Positions 32,949-42,501 of a stretch of DNA of 64,000 nt are shown here, in pieces. Source of the DNA: ZC4RG30 sp049841155 (GTDB lineage Bacteria; Pseudomonadota; Gammaproteobacteria; Steroidobacterales; Steroidobacteraceae). Position 1 is the stretch's first letter. Each line of letters starts with the position of its first letter. The stretch is from the NCBI GenBank assembly GCA_049841155.1, contig JASGHI010000003.1, forward strand, positions 1,798,001 to 1,862,000, given 5' to 3'. The notes below the pieces were generated by a model that worked only from the letters and a program-made list of their open reading frames with translations, was not told the origin of the DNA and did not search any database. Made by a program: the position numbers and the translations under genes.

Positions 32949-33599
32949 ATGAGGAATTTCTCGCTTGCCGCGGCACTTGCCGCGGTCTGCCTGTCGATGG
33001 CCGCCACCGCCGCGCATGCCCAGATCGTGGGCGATGCCGCCGCCGGAGCCGCCAAATCCGCCACCTGCACGGCCTGTCATGGCCTCAGCGGCAACAGCGT
33101 CAACCCTGAATGGCCGGTGCTGGCCGGCCAGAACGCCGCCTACCTCACCGAGCAGATCACGCGCTTTCGCAACGGCCATCGCGTGAACGTGCTGATGCTG
33201 CCCATGGTGCAGAACCTCTCGGACCAGGACATCGCGGATCTCGCCGTCTATTTCGCTTCGCAGACGCCCACCGGCCTGGAGGCCGATCCCTCCTACTGGA
33301 AGGCCGGTGAAACCCTTTACCGCGGCGGCGACGCAACGCGCAGCATTCCCGCCTGCCTTTCCTGCCATGGCCCGGTGGGCCGCGGCAATCCCGCCGCCGG
33401 CTACCCGGCGCTGCAGGCCCAGCATTCGGTGTACACCGTCAAGCAGCTCACCGACTACGCCACCGACACCCGTTACGCCAAGGACAACGCCGGGCAGGCG
33501 CAGTCAGGCCCGAATGCAGCGATGATGCACACCATCGCCACGCGGCTGACGGCTGAGGACCGCCGCAACCTCGCCTCCTACATCCAGGGGATGCGCTGA
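32949..33599 (+). CDS. Periplasmic diheme cytochrome c4
   Basis: 216 residues with a signal peptide cleaved near AHAQ (about residue 24). Two heme c motifs, CTACH (40-44) and CLSCH (136-140), sit in two similar domains, each with a distal Met region (MLPM, and MMHTIATRL). Cytochrome c4 carries electrons from the bc1 complex to terminal oxidases. It is divergent from engB and followed two bases later by the DsbA-like gene, matching the common engB-cytochrome c4-dsbA neighbourhood. Confidence 0.93.
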   Translation: MRNFSLAAALAAVCLSMAATAAHAQIVGDAAAGAAKSATCTACHGLSGNSVNPEWPVLAGQNAAYLTEQITRFRNGHRVNVLMLPMVQNLSDQDIADLAVYFASQTPTGLEADPSYWKAGETLYRGGDATRSIPACLSCHGPVGRGNPAAGYPALQAQHSVYTVKQLTDYATDTRYAKDNAGQAQSGPNAAMMHTIATRLTAEDRRNLASYIQGMR

Positions 33600-33601
33600 C
33601 A

Positions 33602-34444
33602 ATGAAGAAGGCTCTGCCCTGGATCGGTCTCGCCGCGCTGCTGCTGGCCGCCTGCGGTTCGCCCGCGCCCGAGAGCAAGCCAGCCCCCGAAGCTCCGGCA
33701 CCGGCTGCGCAGCCGTCCGAATCGCAGACCCCCGCCCCCTCGCAGGCGGAACTCGACAAGGCAGCCACGGCCACGCAGGAATCCAGTGGCGATGCGGCCG
33801 ATGACGCCAGCGATGCCTCGCTGGAGCGCCTCGCCGCACTGCCCGAAAATGCCCAGCTGCCGGCCGGCCGCTGGAAATCGGGCGTGAACTACCGGCCCAT
33901 CGTGCCCTCGCAGCCCACCAGCGCCGAACCCGGCCAGGTCGAGGTGATCGAAGTGTTCTGGCTGGGCTGCGGCCACTGCTACGCACTCGAGCCTTTCATC
34001 GAGAGCTGGAAGAAGAACAAGGCCGATTACATCAAGTTCACCATGGTGCCGGTGATGTGGGGCCCGGTGCACCGCGCGCATGGCCGGCTCTACTACACGC
34101 TCGAGGCGCTGGGCCGCACGGATCTGGTGCCCAAGGCCTTCGACGAGATCCACAAGCGCGGCAACATGCTGGTCGCGGACGGTGCCGCACAGAGCCAGCG
34201 CCTGGGGCTGGAGTTCGCCAAGGCCAACGGCATCAGCGAGGCCGACTTCAACCGCGAGTACAACGGTTTCAGCGTCAACACCAAACTGCAGCGCGCCGAG
34301 GAAATCACGCGCCGCTACCGCGTGGAGGGTGTGCCGTCGGTATACGTCAACGGCAAGTACATGACCGACGTGGGCCTGGCCGGCGGCCAGAAGCAGCTGG
34401 TCGACCTGATCAACGATCTCGCCGCCTTCGAGAAGCGCCGCTAG
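33602..34444 (+). CDS. dsbA: Lipoprotein thiol:disulfide interchange protein DsbA
   Basis: 280 residues. The lipobox LLAAC places a lipidated Cys at 18. Residues 20-85 are a Pro/Ala/Ser-rich linker, and the thioredoxin-like domain has active site CGHC (123-126) with the cis-Pro loop EGVPSVYVNG. It oxidises cysteines of exported proteins, probably working with DsbB encoded elsewhere. The lipid anchor and long linker distinguish it from soluble DsbA. It probably forms an operon with cytochrome c4. Confidence 0.92.
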   Translation: MKKALPWIGLAALLLAACGSPAPESKPAPEAPAPAAQPSESQTPAPSQAELDKAATATQESSGDAADDASDASLERLAALPENAQLPAGRWKSGVNYRPIVPSQPTSAEPGQVEVIEVFWLGCGHCYALEPFIESWKKNKADYIKFTMVPVMWGPVHRAHGRLYYTLEALGRTDLVPKAFDEIHKRGNMLVADGAAQSQRLGLEFAKANGISEADFNREYNGFSVNTKLQRAEEITRRYRVEGVPSVYVNGKYMTDVGLAGGQKQLVDLINDLAAFEKRR

Positions 34445-34459
34445 CGCCGCGCTGCACCT

Positions 34460-35440
34460 GTGCTGACGGTCTACTGCCTCACGCCCGCAGGCCTCAAACG
34501 CCTCGAGCGCGAGCCGCAGGCGCCGCTGCCCGAGGAGGCGCTGTGGCTCGACCTGCTCGAGCCCACCGTCGAGGAGGAACGCCAGGTCGAGGCGCGGCTG
34601 GGCATCGAGGTGCCCACCCGCGAGGAAATGGGCGAGATCGAATACTCGAACCGCCTGTACGAGGAAAACGGCGCGCTGTACCTCACCGCCACCGTCGTCA
34701 CCCGGCTGGACTCCGACCTGCCCGAGAATGCACAGGTCACGTTCATCCTCAAAGACTCACGCATCGTCACCAACCGCTATGTCAATCCGCTGCCGCTGCA
34801 GCGCTTCGCCAACTACATCGAGCGTCACCCGACTTCGCACAACAGCGCGCCGGCCGTGCTGGCGGGGATCATCGAGTCCATCGTCGAGCGCATCGCCGAC
34901 GTGATCGAACGCGTGAGCCGCGACATGGATGCCTGTTCGGCGGAAGTGTTCAGCCGCGAGCGCCGGACCGACGGCCACCGCAAATCGCAGCGCGACTTCC
35001 GCCGGCTGCTGGAACGCACCGGGCAGAGCGGCGAACTGATCGCCAAGGCGCGCGAGAGTCTGGCGGGCCTGGCACGCCTGCTGGCCTTCGTGCAGCAATC
35101 CAGCATCAATCTGCCGCAGGACGTGCGCACCCGGCTGCGCACCCTGTCCAAGGACGTGGTGGCCATGAGCGACCACGCCATCTTCTTGAGCTCCAACCTG
35201 AACTTCGTGCTCGATGCCACGCTGGGCCTGATCAACATCGACCAGAACAACATCCTCAAGATCTTCTCGGTGGTCACCGTGTTCCTGCTGCCGCCCTCGG
35301 TGATCGCCGGCATCTTCGGCATGAATTTCCAGTCCATCCCCACCCTGCACAGCCCCTGGGGGTTCTCGGCGGCACTGGTGCTGATGGTGGTGTCAGCGGT
35401 GGTCCCGTGGCTTATCTTCAAACGCCGCGGCTGGCTGTAG
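34460..35440 (+). CDS. corA: CorA family magnesium/cobalt transporter
   Basis: 326 residues from a GTG at 34460. A large cytoplasmic alpha/beta domain leads into the long helix (about 200-275). Two C-terminal membrane segments flank the signature GMN (IAGIFGMNFQSIP). It forms a pentameric Mg2+ channel gated by cytoplasmic Mg2+. The closing KRRGWL is typical of CorA. tRNA-Arg follows 21 bp later. Confidence 0.94.
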   Translation: MLTVYCLTPAGLKRLEREPQAPLPEEALWLDLLEPTVEEERQVEARLGIEVPTREEMGEIEYSNRLYEENGALYLTATVVTRLDSDLPENAQVTFILKDSRIVTNRYVNPLPLQRFANYIERHPTSHNSAPAVLAGIIESIVERIADVIERVSRDMDACSAEVFSRERRTDGHRKSQRDFRRLLERTGQSGELIAKARESLAGLARLLAFVQQSSINLPQDVRTRLRTLSKDVVAMSDHAIFLSSNLNFVLDATLGLINIDQNNILKIFSVVTVFLLPPSVIAGIFGMNFQSIPTLHSPWGFSAALVLMVVSAVVPWLIFKRRGWL

Positions 35441-35461
35441 TACGCTAGGCAATTCAACAAG

Positions 35462-35538
35462 GCGCCCGTAGCTCAGCTGGATAGAGTACTGCCCTCCGAA
35501 GGCAGGGGTCACTGGTTCGAATCCAGTCGGGCGCGCCA
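35462..35538 (+). tRNA. tRNA-Arg (anticodon CCG)
   Basis: A 77-base cloverleaf with encoded CCA. The acceptor GCGCCCG pairs with CGGGCGC, the D-arm contains AGCTCAGCTGGATAGAG, the anticodon arm is CTGCC-CTCCGAA-GGCAG with anticodon CCG, and the T-arm has GGTTCGAATCC. It reads CGG arginine codons, common in this GC-rich genome. An accessory-looking block follows, but I found no repeated 3' tRNA end marking an integrated element. Confidence 0.98.
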
Positions 35539-35562
35539 CTTTCTATCGGCACAGCTCCCGGA

Positions 35563-36684
35563 TCATTGCCCGGCATCACGGTCGCTCCCCAGCGCGGCAA
35601 GCACCTGATCGACCGCTCGCCTTGCGGCGATGACGGCGCCGGCAAGATAGCCGGACTCGAACGGGCTGGTTTCGCTGCCGGCCATCACGAGCCGCCGCTG
35701 CCACGGACCCGTGACCCAGGGCGCATCGCCGGTACCGGCATGACCTGCGGCGGCAGCCATGTCGGCCACGGTGGCAGTCAGCGGATCGGCAGCCCAATCC
35801 TTGAAAATCGTCGCCGTGGGAGCGCGCGCTTGCTCGCCGAAGATGCGGGCGAACTGATCCAGGCAGGCGCGGGTCAGCGCCCCTTCACCCAGGGCGGCGC
35901 GCTGATCGGCAGCGACGCCGAGGAAACCGAACAACGCCGCGCGGCCGGATGCCGTGGTCGCATCGTGCATCTCCATCATCGGTCCGACCATGCTCTGCGC
36001 GGTGCCGGAAAGCCCGGCGGCGCGCCAGAAAGGCCGATCGTAGAGCGCAAAGAACTTGGCATGCGGAGCCATCCACGTCGCTGCATCACGCCAGCGCCGC
36101 GTCGTTGCCGCATCCTGGACGGGCGTGAACGCGACCGTCGCATCGAGCAGCCGCGGCGGCAAAGCGGCGATGACCTGCGCAGCAGTGAGTATTTCCCGCG
36201 TTCCATCGGTGCGTGAGATCGTCAGCGCGGCTGCGTTTCCCGCGAGCGTCAGCGCGGTCACGCGTGCGCCCAGCCATATCCGCTCGCGCGGCAGGTCCCG
36301 CGCCAGCGCATGCACCAGCGAGGCGGTGCCGCCCACCAGGCGCATCGACTGCTGTTCCTGCGCATATCCACGATAGCGATGCCGCCCTTCGCGCGACATG
36401 CGCTCGAACACCACGTCACCCTCGCTGTTCTGGCCGAAGGCGGGAAGACCCAGCTCTGCGACCAGTTCGCCGATGGCCGGCTGCACTTGTGGCCAATACC
36501 AGGATGGGCCGAGATCGAAACCGTCGCCGCAGGGCGATCCGGTTTCGTCGGCAGTGAAGATGCGGCCCCCAAAACGGTCGCGGGCTTCAATCAACACGAA
36601 ACCAATGGCCGCCGCCTGCAACAGGCGGGCCGCGTGAAGGCCGGCGAGACCGCCACCGACAATGGCCACTTGCGTATCCATCAC
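35563..36684 (-). CDS. FAD-dependent flavin amine oxidase-like protein
   Basis: 373 residues from a GTG at 36684 (ATG at 36681 also possible). The dinucleotide motif VAIVGGGLAGLHAARLL is N-terminal, followed by EARDRFGGRIFT and the C-terminal FAD segment GSETSPFESGYLAGAVIAA. It belongs to the flavin monoamine oxidase group; the substrate is unknown and may be an amine or another CH-NH/CH-CH donor. It is somewhat shorter than typical (about 450). It is divergent from the sulfotransferase gene. Confidence 0.85.
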   Translation of the reverse strand: MMDTQVAIVGGGLAGLHAARLLQAAAIGFVLIEARDRFGGRIFTADETGSPCGDGFDLGPSWYWPQVQPAIGELVAELGLPAFGQNSEGDVVFERMSREGRHRYRGYAQEQQSMRLVGGTASLVHALARDLPRERIWLGARVTALTLAGNAAALTISRTDGTREILTAAQVIAALPPRLLDATVAFTPVQDAATTRRWRDAATWMAPHAKFFALYDRPFWRAAGLSGTAQSMVGPMMEMHDATTASGRAALFGFLGVAADQRAALGEGALTRACLDQFARIFGEQARAPTATIFKDWAADPLTATVADMAAAAGHAGTGDAPWVTGPWQRRLVMAGSETSPFESGYLAGAVIAARRAVDQVLAALGSDRDAGQ

Positions 36685-36821
36685 ATCATGAACCCTTCAC
36701 GGACGACGCGCCAGCGGCACAGGATATCGAAACTGTCCCGTATCGCCGACAGCATTACTAATCCTCTCCGTCTTGTTTTCATGACTTTATGACAAAGACA
36801 TGAACGACAGGAGGGGATCGA

Positions 36822-37787
36822 ATGAACCCGGAAAACAACTCGAAGAGGGCGCCGGTCATCAAGCGCTACCTCATCATTCTTGGCGCCATGAAGTGTGGCA
36901 CTTCCAGTCTCTTCCGCTATCTCGCGCAACATCCGGCCATCTGTGCGGCTTCGGACAAGGAATCGGGTTTCTTCGCGGTCGATTACCGCTGGCCGCTCGG
37001 GCTCGATTATTACGAGGGACTTTTCGACTGGAACCCGGCACAGCATGTCTGGGCACTCGATGCTTCGACGGAATACACCAAGCGCCCCTACGTTCTCGAT
37101 GTTCCGGCAAACATGAAATCGCTTCCCGGCGTCGAATACCGTTTCATCTACATCATGCGCAACCCGCTGCGCCGGATCGAATCCCACGCGCGGCATTTCG
37201 CGACGGCGGGCCGCGAGTTCGGTCTCTACAATCCCGAGACGCGCTACACCGGCCTCGACGACGGAATCACCGAGATGGCGTTCAACACATCGCGTTACGC
37301 CTACCAGCTTGCCCCTTTTGTCGAAGCATTCGGACGCAGGCGCATCCATCTCGTGACTCTCGAAGAGCTTTCGCAGGACCCGCAGAGCGTCATGCGCAAT
37401 GTGCTCGCCTTCGCCGGACTCGATCCCATCACGATAGACTCTGCGCGCTGGAACGGCGCCGACACCCAACGCGTATCGCCGCCGTTCTGGCGCGCGGCGA
37501 GCCGCCTGCCTGCGCTGCGGGCGCTGTGGCGATCCCTGGTGCCCCAGCGCGCACGGTCCGCACTCTGGAGCCGCATGGCCGTGGACAGCGGGCGATTCAA
37601 GTTGACGCCTGACGAACAGCTGCGCCTCATCGCTGCGCTGCGCGATGAGCTGGCGACGCTGGAAGACGTCTACGGTATCGACGTGCGGGGCCTGTGGGGC
37701 CTGGACTACCCGCGTGAGGCTGCGTCCCTCGCCGCCGAACCCATCGAGCTGAGGCCGTCGGAAATCCGGATGGAGCAGGCCGCCTGA
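36822..37787 (+). CDS. PAPS-dependent sulfotransferase domain protein
   Basis: 321 residues with a strong AGGAGG site seven bases upstream. The 5'-phosphosulfate loop GAMKCGTSSLF (21-31) and the 3'-phosphate motif YRFIYIMRNPLRRIESH (about 107-123) define the sulfotransferase fold. It transfers sulfate from PAPS to an unknown acceptor such as a glycan or lipid. The C-terminal region with TPDEQLRLIAALRDEL resembles heparan-type bacterial sulfotransferases. No PAPS-synthesis genes are nearby. Confidence 0.85.
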   Translation: MNPENNSKRAPVIKRYLIILGAMKCGTSSLFRYLAQHPAICAASDKESGFFAVDYRWPLGLDYYEGLFDWNPAQHVWALDASTEYTKRPYVLDVPANMKSLPGVEYRFIYIMRNPLRRIESHARHFATAGREFGLYNPETRYTGLDDGITEMAFNTSRYAYQLAPFVEAFGRRRIHLVTLEELSQDPQSVMRNVLAFAGLDPITIDSARWNGADTQRVSPPFWRAASRLPALRALWRSLVPQRARSALWSRMAVDSGRFKLTPDEQLRLIAALRDELATLEDVYGIDVRGLWGLDYPREAASLAAEPIELRPSEIRMEQAA

Positions 37788-37814
37788 CGCAGACGCGGGC
37801 GATACGCCGCAGCG

Positions 37815-37844
37815 AAAAAGTGGAGCGGCGGCAAGCCGCTCCAC
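37815..37844 (-). terminator. Intrinsic terminator of the quinoprotein operon
   Basis: On the minus strand GTGGAGCGGC, loop TTGCC, GCCGCTCCAC (37844-37820) form a perfect 10-bp stem followed by TTTTT. It lies 10 bp past the stop of the quinoprotein gene. The same hairpin may also stop the convergent sulfotransferase transcript weakly. Confidence 0.85.
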
Positions 37845-37854
37845 AGGAAGCGGG

Positions 37855-39765
37855 TTACTTGCCGAAAGCCAGGATCACGTTGCCGGGCGTGCCGCCCTGG
37901 AAGCCCGGGTAGCCGGAAGCCACGTAGACCATGCCGTTGGCGATGGTCGGTCCCGGCGCACCGATGGAACCGCCGATGGCAATGACACCGTTGAGGGAGT
38001 CGAAGCGCCGGCGCGTGTTGAAAGACCAGATCACCTTGCCGTTCATGTCCACGGCACGAACGATGCCGTCCCAGCCGCCGGTGAACACGACGCCGGGAAT
38101 GACCGTGGCGGCGCTGGCCTGGCCACGCTTGTCGGCACCGACCTTCGCATCCCAGTCGATCTTGCCGGTCGCCAGCTGCAGCGCCTTGAGCCCGCCGCCC
38201 TCCTGCTGCAGCGGGAAGTACACGCGCTTGCCATCGGCCGCACCGCCGAAGAGCACCAGACCATCGGCCGTCGGCGGCGTCTTGTCATAGAGCTTGGTAC
38301 GCCACAGCAGCTTGCCCTTGTTGTCGGGGTCCAGGGCAATCGCGACGCCGCCCTTGCCGGCCGCGACCAGCACGTCCTTGCCATTGCCCAGCGGCTGCAG
38401 GATGGCCGAGGCGCCGCCGAAGTCCCAGTCCGGGCCGATCTGCTGCGGGCAAATCTCGCCGGGCGGACCCTTGTCCGGGCAGCCCAGCATGAAGGCGTCC
38501 TTGAACTCCTGGTGATGCCACTGGATTTTGCCATCGCTCATGCGCAGGGCAACGATGGAGTCGCTGGTGGAAGCCACCTTCGGACCATAGCTGTTGCCGG
38601 TACCCACGTAGATGAGGCCGCGCTTGGCATCGACGGTGGGCGCATTCCACACACTGGCCCCGCCCGGACCCCAGACTTGCGTGCCGAGGCTGTTCTTGCC
38701 GAGATTCTCCAGCGGCTCGGGCACGCTATCGCTGCGCCAGATGATCTTGCCGTCGCGGGCATTGAGCGCCACGATCGCGCCACGGTACTTGCAGCACTCG
38801 ACATTCGGAGTGAAGCCCGCCGTGACGCCCGACGAGGTCAGGCCGACGTACAGCCGGCCGTCATGGTAGGTCGGCGAACCAGTGAGCCCGTTGCCATCAC
38901 CCGGGATGGGGCTCTCCCACAGCAGCTTGCCGGTCTGCGCGTCGAGCGCGTAGATCGCCTTGCTGGCCGTGGCATAGAACACTGCGTACTTCACGCCCGG
39001 ATAGCCCGCGATGGGCGCGACGATGGGCGCGGCGCGGCCCGGTGTCTTAGTGCGATAGGACCAGTAGGCGCAGCCGGTCTTTGCATCCAGCGAATAGAGC
39101 GTGGAGTTGTCGCTGCCGACGAAGATCCGCCCTGCCACCACCGTGGGCTGCGAGGCCGTGCTGGAACCCAGCGGCAGGCCGAAGGCCCATTTGAGCTTGA
39201 GCTTGGGTACGTCGGAGGCGTTGAGGCCGGCTGCTGCCGCGCTCTGGAAGCGCGCATTGTCGGGCGTGGGACTCCAGCCATTCCAGCCAGCCGAACGCGC
39301 CGGGTCCGTCATCGGCGGATTGTTGCGGCAGTTGTTGGTCATGGCGGCAATCAGCGTGTCGCCGCTGCCCTCCATCTTCTTGCCCGTGATCAGCTCGGCG
39401 ATGCCGCGCATGTCGCGGTCGCTGATGCCGTCGGACTGCGGCAGCATCTTGCCGTGCGCCATGGACTCGTAGACCTTGCTGGCCTGCATGGCCTTGAGCG
39501 TGGCGGCATTGGGAACCACGCGCCCGTTCAATACCAGTCCGGGATCGGCGTCGATGTGGCAGATCGCGCAACGCCGCTCGTACAGCTCCTTGGCCGGCGG
39601 CGGCGCCATGATGTCCGGACGGCCGCCGCTGAGCGTCGCTTCCTTCTCGGGCAGCGGTTGAGGCTCCTGTGCAGCGGTCTGCGCCAGCGCCGAAAGGCCG
39701 AGCGCCGCCAGCCCCGCGGCGGTCAGCGTGGCCAGAAGCGATTTCCTGCTGATTGCGTCGAACAT
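37855..39765 (-). CDS. Periplasmic quinohemoprotein (PQQ beta-propeller with N-terminal heme c), polyvinyl-alcohol-dehydrogenase-like
   Basis: 636 residues with a signal peptide (cleavage near LAQT, about 29). A single heme c motif CAICH (66-70) is followed by an eight-bladed PQQ propeller with repeated YALDAQTGKLLWE-type blades and a vicinal Cys pair (VECCKYRG) as in PQQ dehydrogenases. An N-terminal heme domain before the propeller, and the length, match polyvinyl alcohol dehydrogenases rather than methanol dehydrogenases. It probably oxidises an alcohol and passes electrons to cytochrome c. It is the last gene of a four-gene minus-strand operon. Confidence 0.85.
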   Translation of the reverse strand: MFDAISRKSLLATLTAAGLAALGLSALAQTAAQEPQPLPEKEATLSGGRPDIMAPPPAKELYERRCAICHIDADPGLVLNGRVVPNAATLKAMQASKVYESMAHGKMLPQSDGISDRDMRGIAELITGKKMEGSGDTLIAAMTNNCRNNPPMTDPARSAGWNGWSPTPDNARFQSAAAAGLNASDVPKLKLKWAFGLPLGSSTASQPTVVAGRIFVGSDNSTLYSLDAKTGCAYWSYRTKTPGRAAPIVAPIAGYPGVKYAVFYATASKAIYALDAQTGKLLWESPIPGDGNGLTGSPTYHDGRLYVGLTSSGVTAGFTPNVECCKYRGAIVALNARDGKIIWRSDSVPEPLENLGKNSLGTQVWGPGGASVWNAPTVDAKRGLIYVGTGNSYGPKVASTSDSIVALRMSDGKIQWHHQEFKDAFMLGCPDKGPPGEICPQQIGPDWDFGGASAILQPLGNGKDVLVAAGKGGVAIALDPDNKGKLLWRTKLYDKTPPTADGLVLFGGAADGKRVYFPLQQEGGGLKALQLATGKIDWDAKVGADKRGQASAATVIPGVVFTGGWDGIVRAVDMNGKVIWSFNTRRRFDSLNGVIAIGGSIGAPGPTIANGMVYVASGYPGFQGGTPGNVILAFGK

Positions 39766-39785
39766 GTCGTCTCCCCCGTTTTCGA

Positions 39786-40649
39786 TCAGCGCGCGGGCTT
39801 GCCTGCCGATTTCGCGAAACCCTGGCTCTGCAGCCAGTAGTGGAACGCGTCGATCCAGTGGTCGCTGGTCAGGCCCTGCTTCTTCACGCCGAAGCCATGG
39901 CCACCGGCCGTGAACGCATGAGCCTCGGGCCTGTAGCCGGCGGCCTTCATCGCAGCGAAGAGCTTCGCAGTGGTGTTCTCGCCGATCTGGTCATCCTGCG
40001 CCCAGGCGAGGAACACCGGCGGCAGGTCCTTCGGCACCGAGGCGGGACCACCGAACGGGCCACCGTAGATCACCCCGGCAAAATTCGGACGCACGGCGGC
40101 GTCGTCACTGAACAGCGCGCTGGTCGCGACCGTGGCACCGGCCGAGAAGCCCACCATGCCCACGCGGTCCGGCGCGACGCCCCACCGCGCGGCATTCTGG
40201 CGCAGCACCTTCATGGCCTGCATGCCGTCGGCGACGGCGTATTTCTCGGCCGCAGCCATCTCCGGCATCGACGGCATGGCGCCGCCCGGACGCTGCTCCA
40301 TCAGGCGGTACTTGAGCACGAAAGCGGCGATGCCGCGCTCCTGCAGCCAGCGCGCCACGGCCTCGCCTTCGTACTGGATGGCCAGCGCCACGAACGCGCC
40401 TCCCGGCGCGATGATCACGCCGGTACCGGTGGCCTTGCCCTTGCGCGGCAGGTACGCGGTCAGCGTCGGCTTGACCACGTTGACCACCATGGCACCGCCC
40501 GGCGCATCGTCGACGCGCTTCTCGACGTAGGTCCAGTTCTCCGAGCCGGGAGCAACACCCGGCCACAGATCGACGCTCTGGGCCGAAGCGGCGCTGCACA
40601 CCAGCAACGCGGCAAAGAATGCTCCAAGCCCTTTAGCGATCGCGCGCAT
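39786..40649 (-). CDS. Secreted alpha/beta hydrolase (esterase-like)
   Basis: 287 residues from the ATG at 40649, with GGAG seven bases upstream; an ATG at 40670 that overlaps the CocE stop (ATGA) is the alternative. A signal peptide ends near ASAQ. The nucleophile elbow is GFSAG (Ser169), the oxyanion region IIAPGGAF, and the terminal His lies in GGHGFG. It resembles acetylxylan-esterase or BD-FAE-type hydrolases. It is encoded 20 bp upstream of the quinoprotein, suggesting a shared substrate. Confidence 0.87.
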   Translation of the reverse strand: MRAIAKGLGAFFAALLVCSAASAQSVDLWPGVAPGSENWTYVEKRVDDAPGGAMVVNVVKPTLTAYLPRKGKATGTGVIIAPGGAFVALAIQYEGEAVARWLQERGIAAFVLKYRLMEQRPGGAMPSMPEMAAAEKYAVADGMQAMKVLRQNAARWGVAPDRVGMVGFSAGATVATSALFSDDAAVRPNFAGVIYGGPFGGPASVPKDLPPVFLAWAQDDQIGENTTAKLFAAMKAAGYRPEAHAFTAGGHGFGVKKQGLTSDHWIDAFHYWLQSQGFAKSAGKPAR

Positions 40650-40666
40650 GACTGTCTCCGAGTGGG

Positions 40667-42493
40667 TCATTCAATGATGGGCAGCAGAATGTGCGAAGGA
40701 TAGCGCGCCGAGTGATACACGGTCTGACGCGCCTGCTCCATGCGCACGCCGGTCATCGGATCCTCGCCGGTGTTGAGGTTGCGGTCGAAGCGCGGGAAAT
40801 TGCTGCTGGAGATTTCCACGCGGATGCGGTGCCCGGGCAGGAAGGCATTGCTGGTGGCCCACAGGTCGATGTCGTACTCGTACACCTTGCCCGGCTCGAG
40901 CAGCGAAGCCGGTGCTTCCTTGCCCTGGCGGTAACGCGCGCGGATGATGCCGTCCTGGATGTTCTGCGCGTACCCATCCGGGTGCACATCCACCAGCTTG
41001 GCGGTCCAGTCCGTGTCGCGGCCGCTGGTGGCAGCATAAAGCTTCACCTTGATCGGCCCGGTCACCTCCACCGGCTTCGTCAGCACCGGCGTGGTGTAGA
41101 CCAGCACATCCTGGCGCGCCTCGGCCCTGGCCTGGTTCACCGGCCCCTGCTGCACCGACAGGCACATCAGGCAGTCGAGCAGGTTGCCGCCCAGCGTCGG
41201 CACCGGATCGGCCGGGTCGTAGGTGAACTGGTCGCTCGCGGCACCCTTGGGCACTGCCAGCGACAGCATGCCGTCACCCTCGGTGCTGTTGGCCTTGCCG
41301 CCGCTGTGCAGGTAGTACTTCGTGTATTTGGCACGCGCCAGCGGCCACTCCTGCTCATCGCGCCAGCGGTTCTCGCCCATCACGAAGATCTTGACAGGCG
41401 CATCCTGCTCCACGCCATTGTTCGCGCCCTTGAGCCAGTGATCCTGCCAGCGCAGGTAGATGTCTCCGAGGTTCACGGCCGCCGCGGGACCGAAATCCAT
41501 GCCGCGATCGGGACCGGTGGCGGGGTAGCCCGGGTTGGCGTTGCGCACACCGGTGTTGTGCGTCCACGGGCCGACGATGATGCGCTTGTTGCTGCGCGCC
41601 AGCTGCGAGGGGCTGTTGTGGCTGATGTCGACCTGATCGGCCAGTGCGCCGCGCAGGAAGATGTCGTACCAGCCGGTGACCGTCAGGAAGGGCACCGAGA
41701 TGTTGTGGGTTTCCTTCTCGATGCTGATGGCGCGCCAGAATGGATCGTTGGCGCGTGGATGCTTCAGCAGCTCGCGGAAACCCGAGTTCGGCTGGCTGGC
41801 CGCCTCGTCCATGGTCATCAGCGGCAGATGCTTGTAGATCACCGGCCAGTCCAGGCCCGCGGCATACTGGAAGCCGCGGCCGGACATGTCCACCCCGGCC
41901 CAGCCGATGCCGAAGCTCAGGTACAGCGCGCCGTCGATGTAGGTCCAGTTGTTGTAAATGTCGCCGGTGGTGACCGAAGCGGCGATGGCGGTGAGGTGCG
42001 GCGGCTGGAACACGGCCGGCGCCAGCTGCACATAGCCGCCGTAGGAGCCGCCGCTCATGCCGATCTTGCCATCGCTCCAGGGCTGGGCGGCGATCCAGTC
42101 GAGCGTATCCAGCCCATCCTTGGCCTCGCTGGCATACAGCGTGAACTGGCCATCGGAATCGTAGCGTCCACGCACGTCCTGCGTGACATAGGCATAGCCG
42201 CGCTCGGCGTAGTACTTGCCCGTCGCCAGCGCACCGGCGCTGATGTTGTTGTACGGCGTCCTGCCGAAGATGGTCGGGAACCTGCCGGGCGCGTCCGGCA
42301 GATAGAGGTCGGTGGACAGCTCCACGCCGTCGCGCATGCGCACTTTGGCGTTGTGCATCATGCGCACCTTGTATTGCGGCTGCGAGAGCTTCGCAGCATC
42401 GAAGGCCACGGGCGATGACTGCTGCGCCCAGGCCGGCAATGCCAGCGCAGCGATGATTCCCAGCAGACCGGCCGGCAGCTTCACTCTCTTCAT
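40667..42493 (-). CDS. Secreted CocE/NonD family hydrolase (S15 X-Pro dipeptidyl-peptidase-like)
   Basis: 608 residues with a signal peptide cleaved near AWAQ (about 24). The catalytic domain shows RDGVELSTDLYLP, QDVRGRYDSDG and the nucleophile GGSYGGY (Ser150). The C-terminal jelly-roll domain, with FLPGHRIRVEISSSNFPRFDRN, is intact. The family cleaves esters or acyl-amino-acid bonds (for example cocaine esterase). It is second in the minus-strand operon. Natural substrate unknown. Confidence 0.9.
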   Translation of the reverse strand: MKRVKLPAGLLGIIAALALPAWAQQSSPVAFDAAKLSQPQYKVRMMHNAKVRMRDGVELSTDLYLPDAPGRFPTIFGRTPYNNISAGALATGKYYAERGYAYVTQDVRGRYDSDGQFTLYASEAKDGLDTLDWIAAQPWSDGKIGMSGGSYGGYVQLAPAVFQPPHLTAIAASVTTGDIYNNWTYIDGALYLSFGIGWAGVDMSGRGFQYAAGLDWPVIYKHLPLMTMDEAASQPNSGFRELLKHPRANDPFWRAISIEKETHNISVPFLTVTGWYDIFLRGALADQVDISHNSPSQLARSNKRIIVGPWTHNTGVRNANPGYPATGPDRGMDFGPAAAVNLGDIYLRWQDHWLKGANNGVEQDAPVKIFVMGENRWRDEQEWPLARAKYTKYYLHSGGKANSTEGDGMLSLAVPKGAASDQFTYDPADPVPTLGGNLLDCLMCLSVQQGPVNQARAEARQDVLVYTTPVLTKPVEVTGPIKVKLYAATSGRDTDWTAKLVDVHPDGYAQNIQDGIIRARYRQGKEAPASLLEPGKVYEYDIDLWATSNAFLPGHRIRVEISSSNFPRFDRNLNTGEDPMTGVRMEQARQTVYHSARYPSHILLPIIE

Positions 42494-42501
42494 GGCGCCA
42501 T

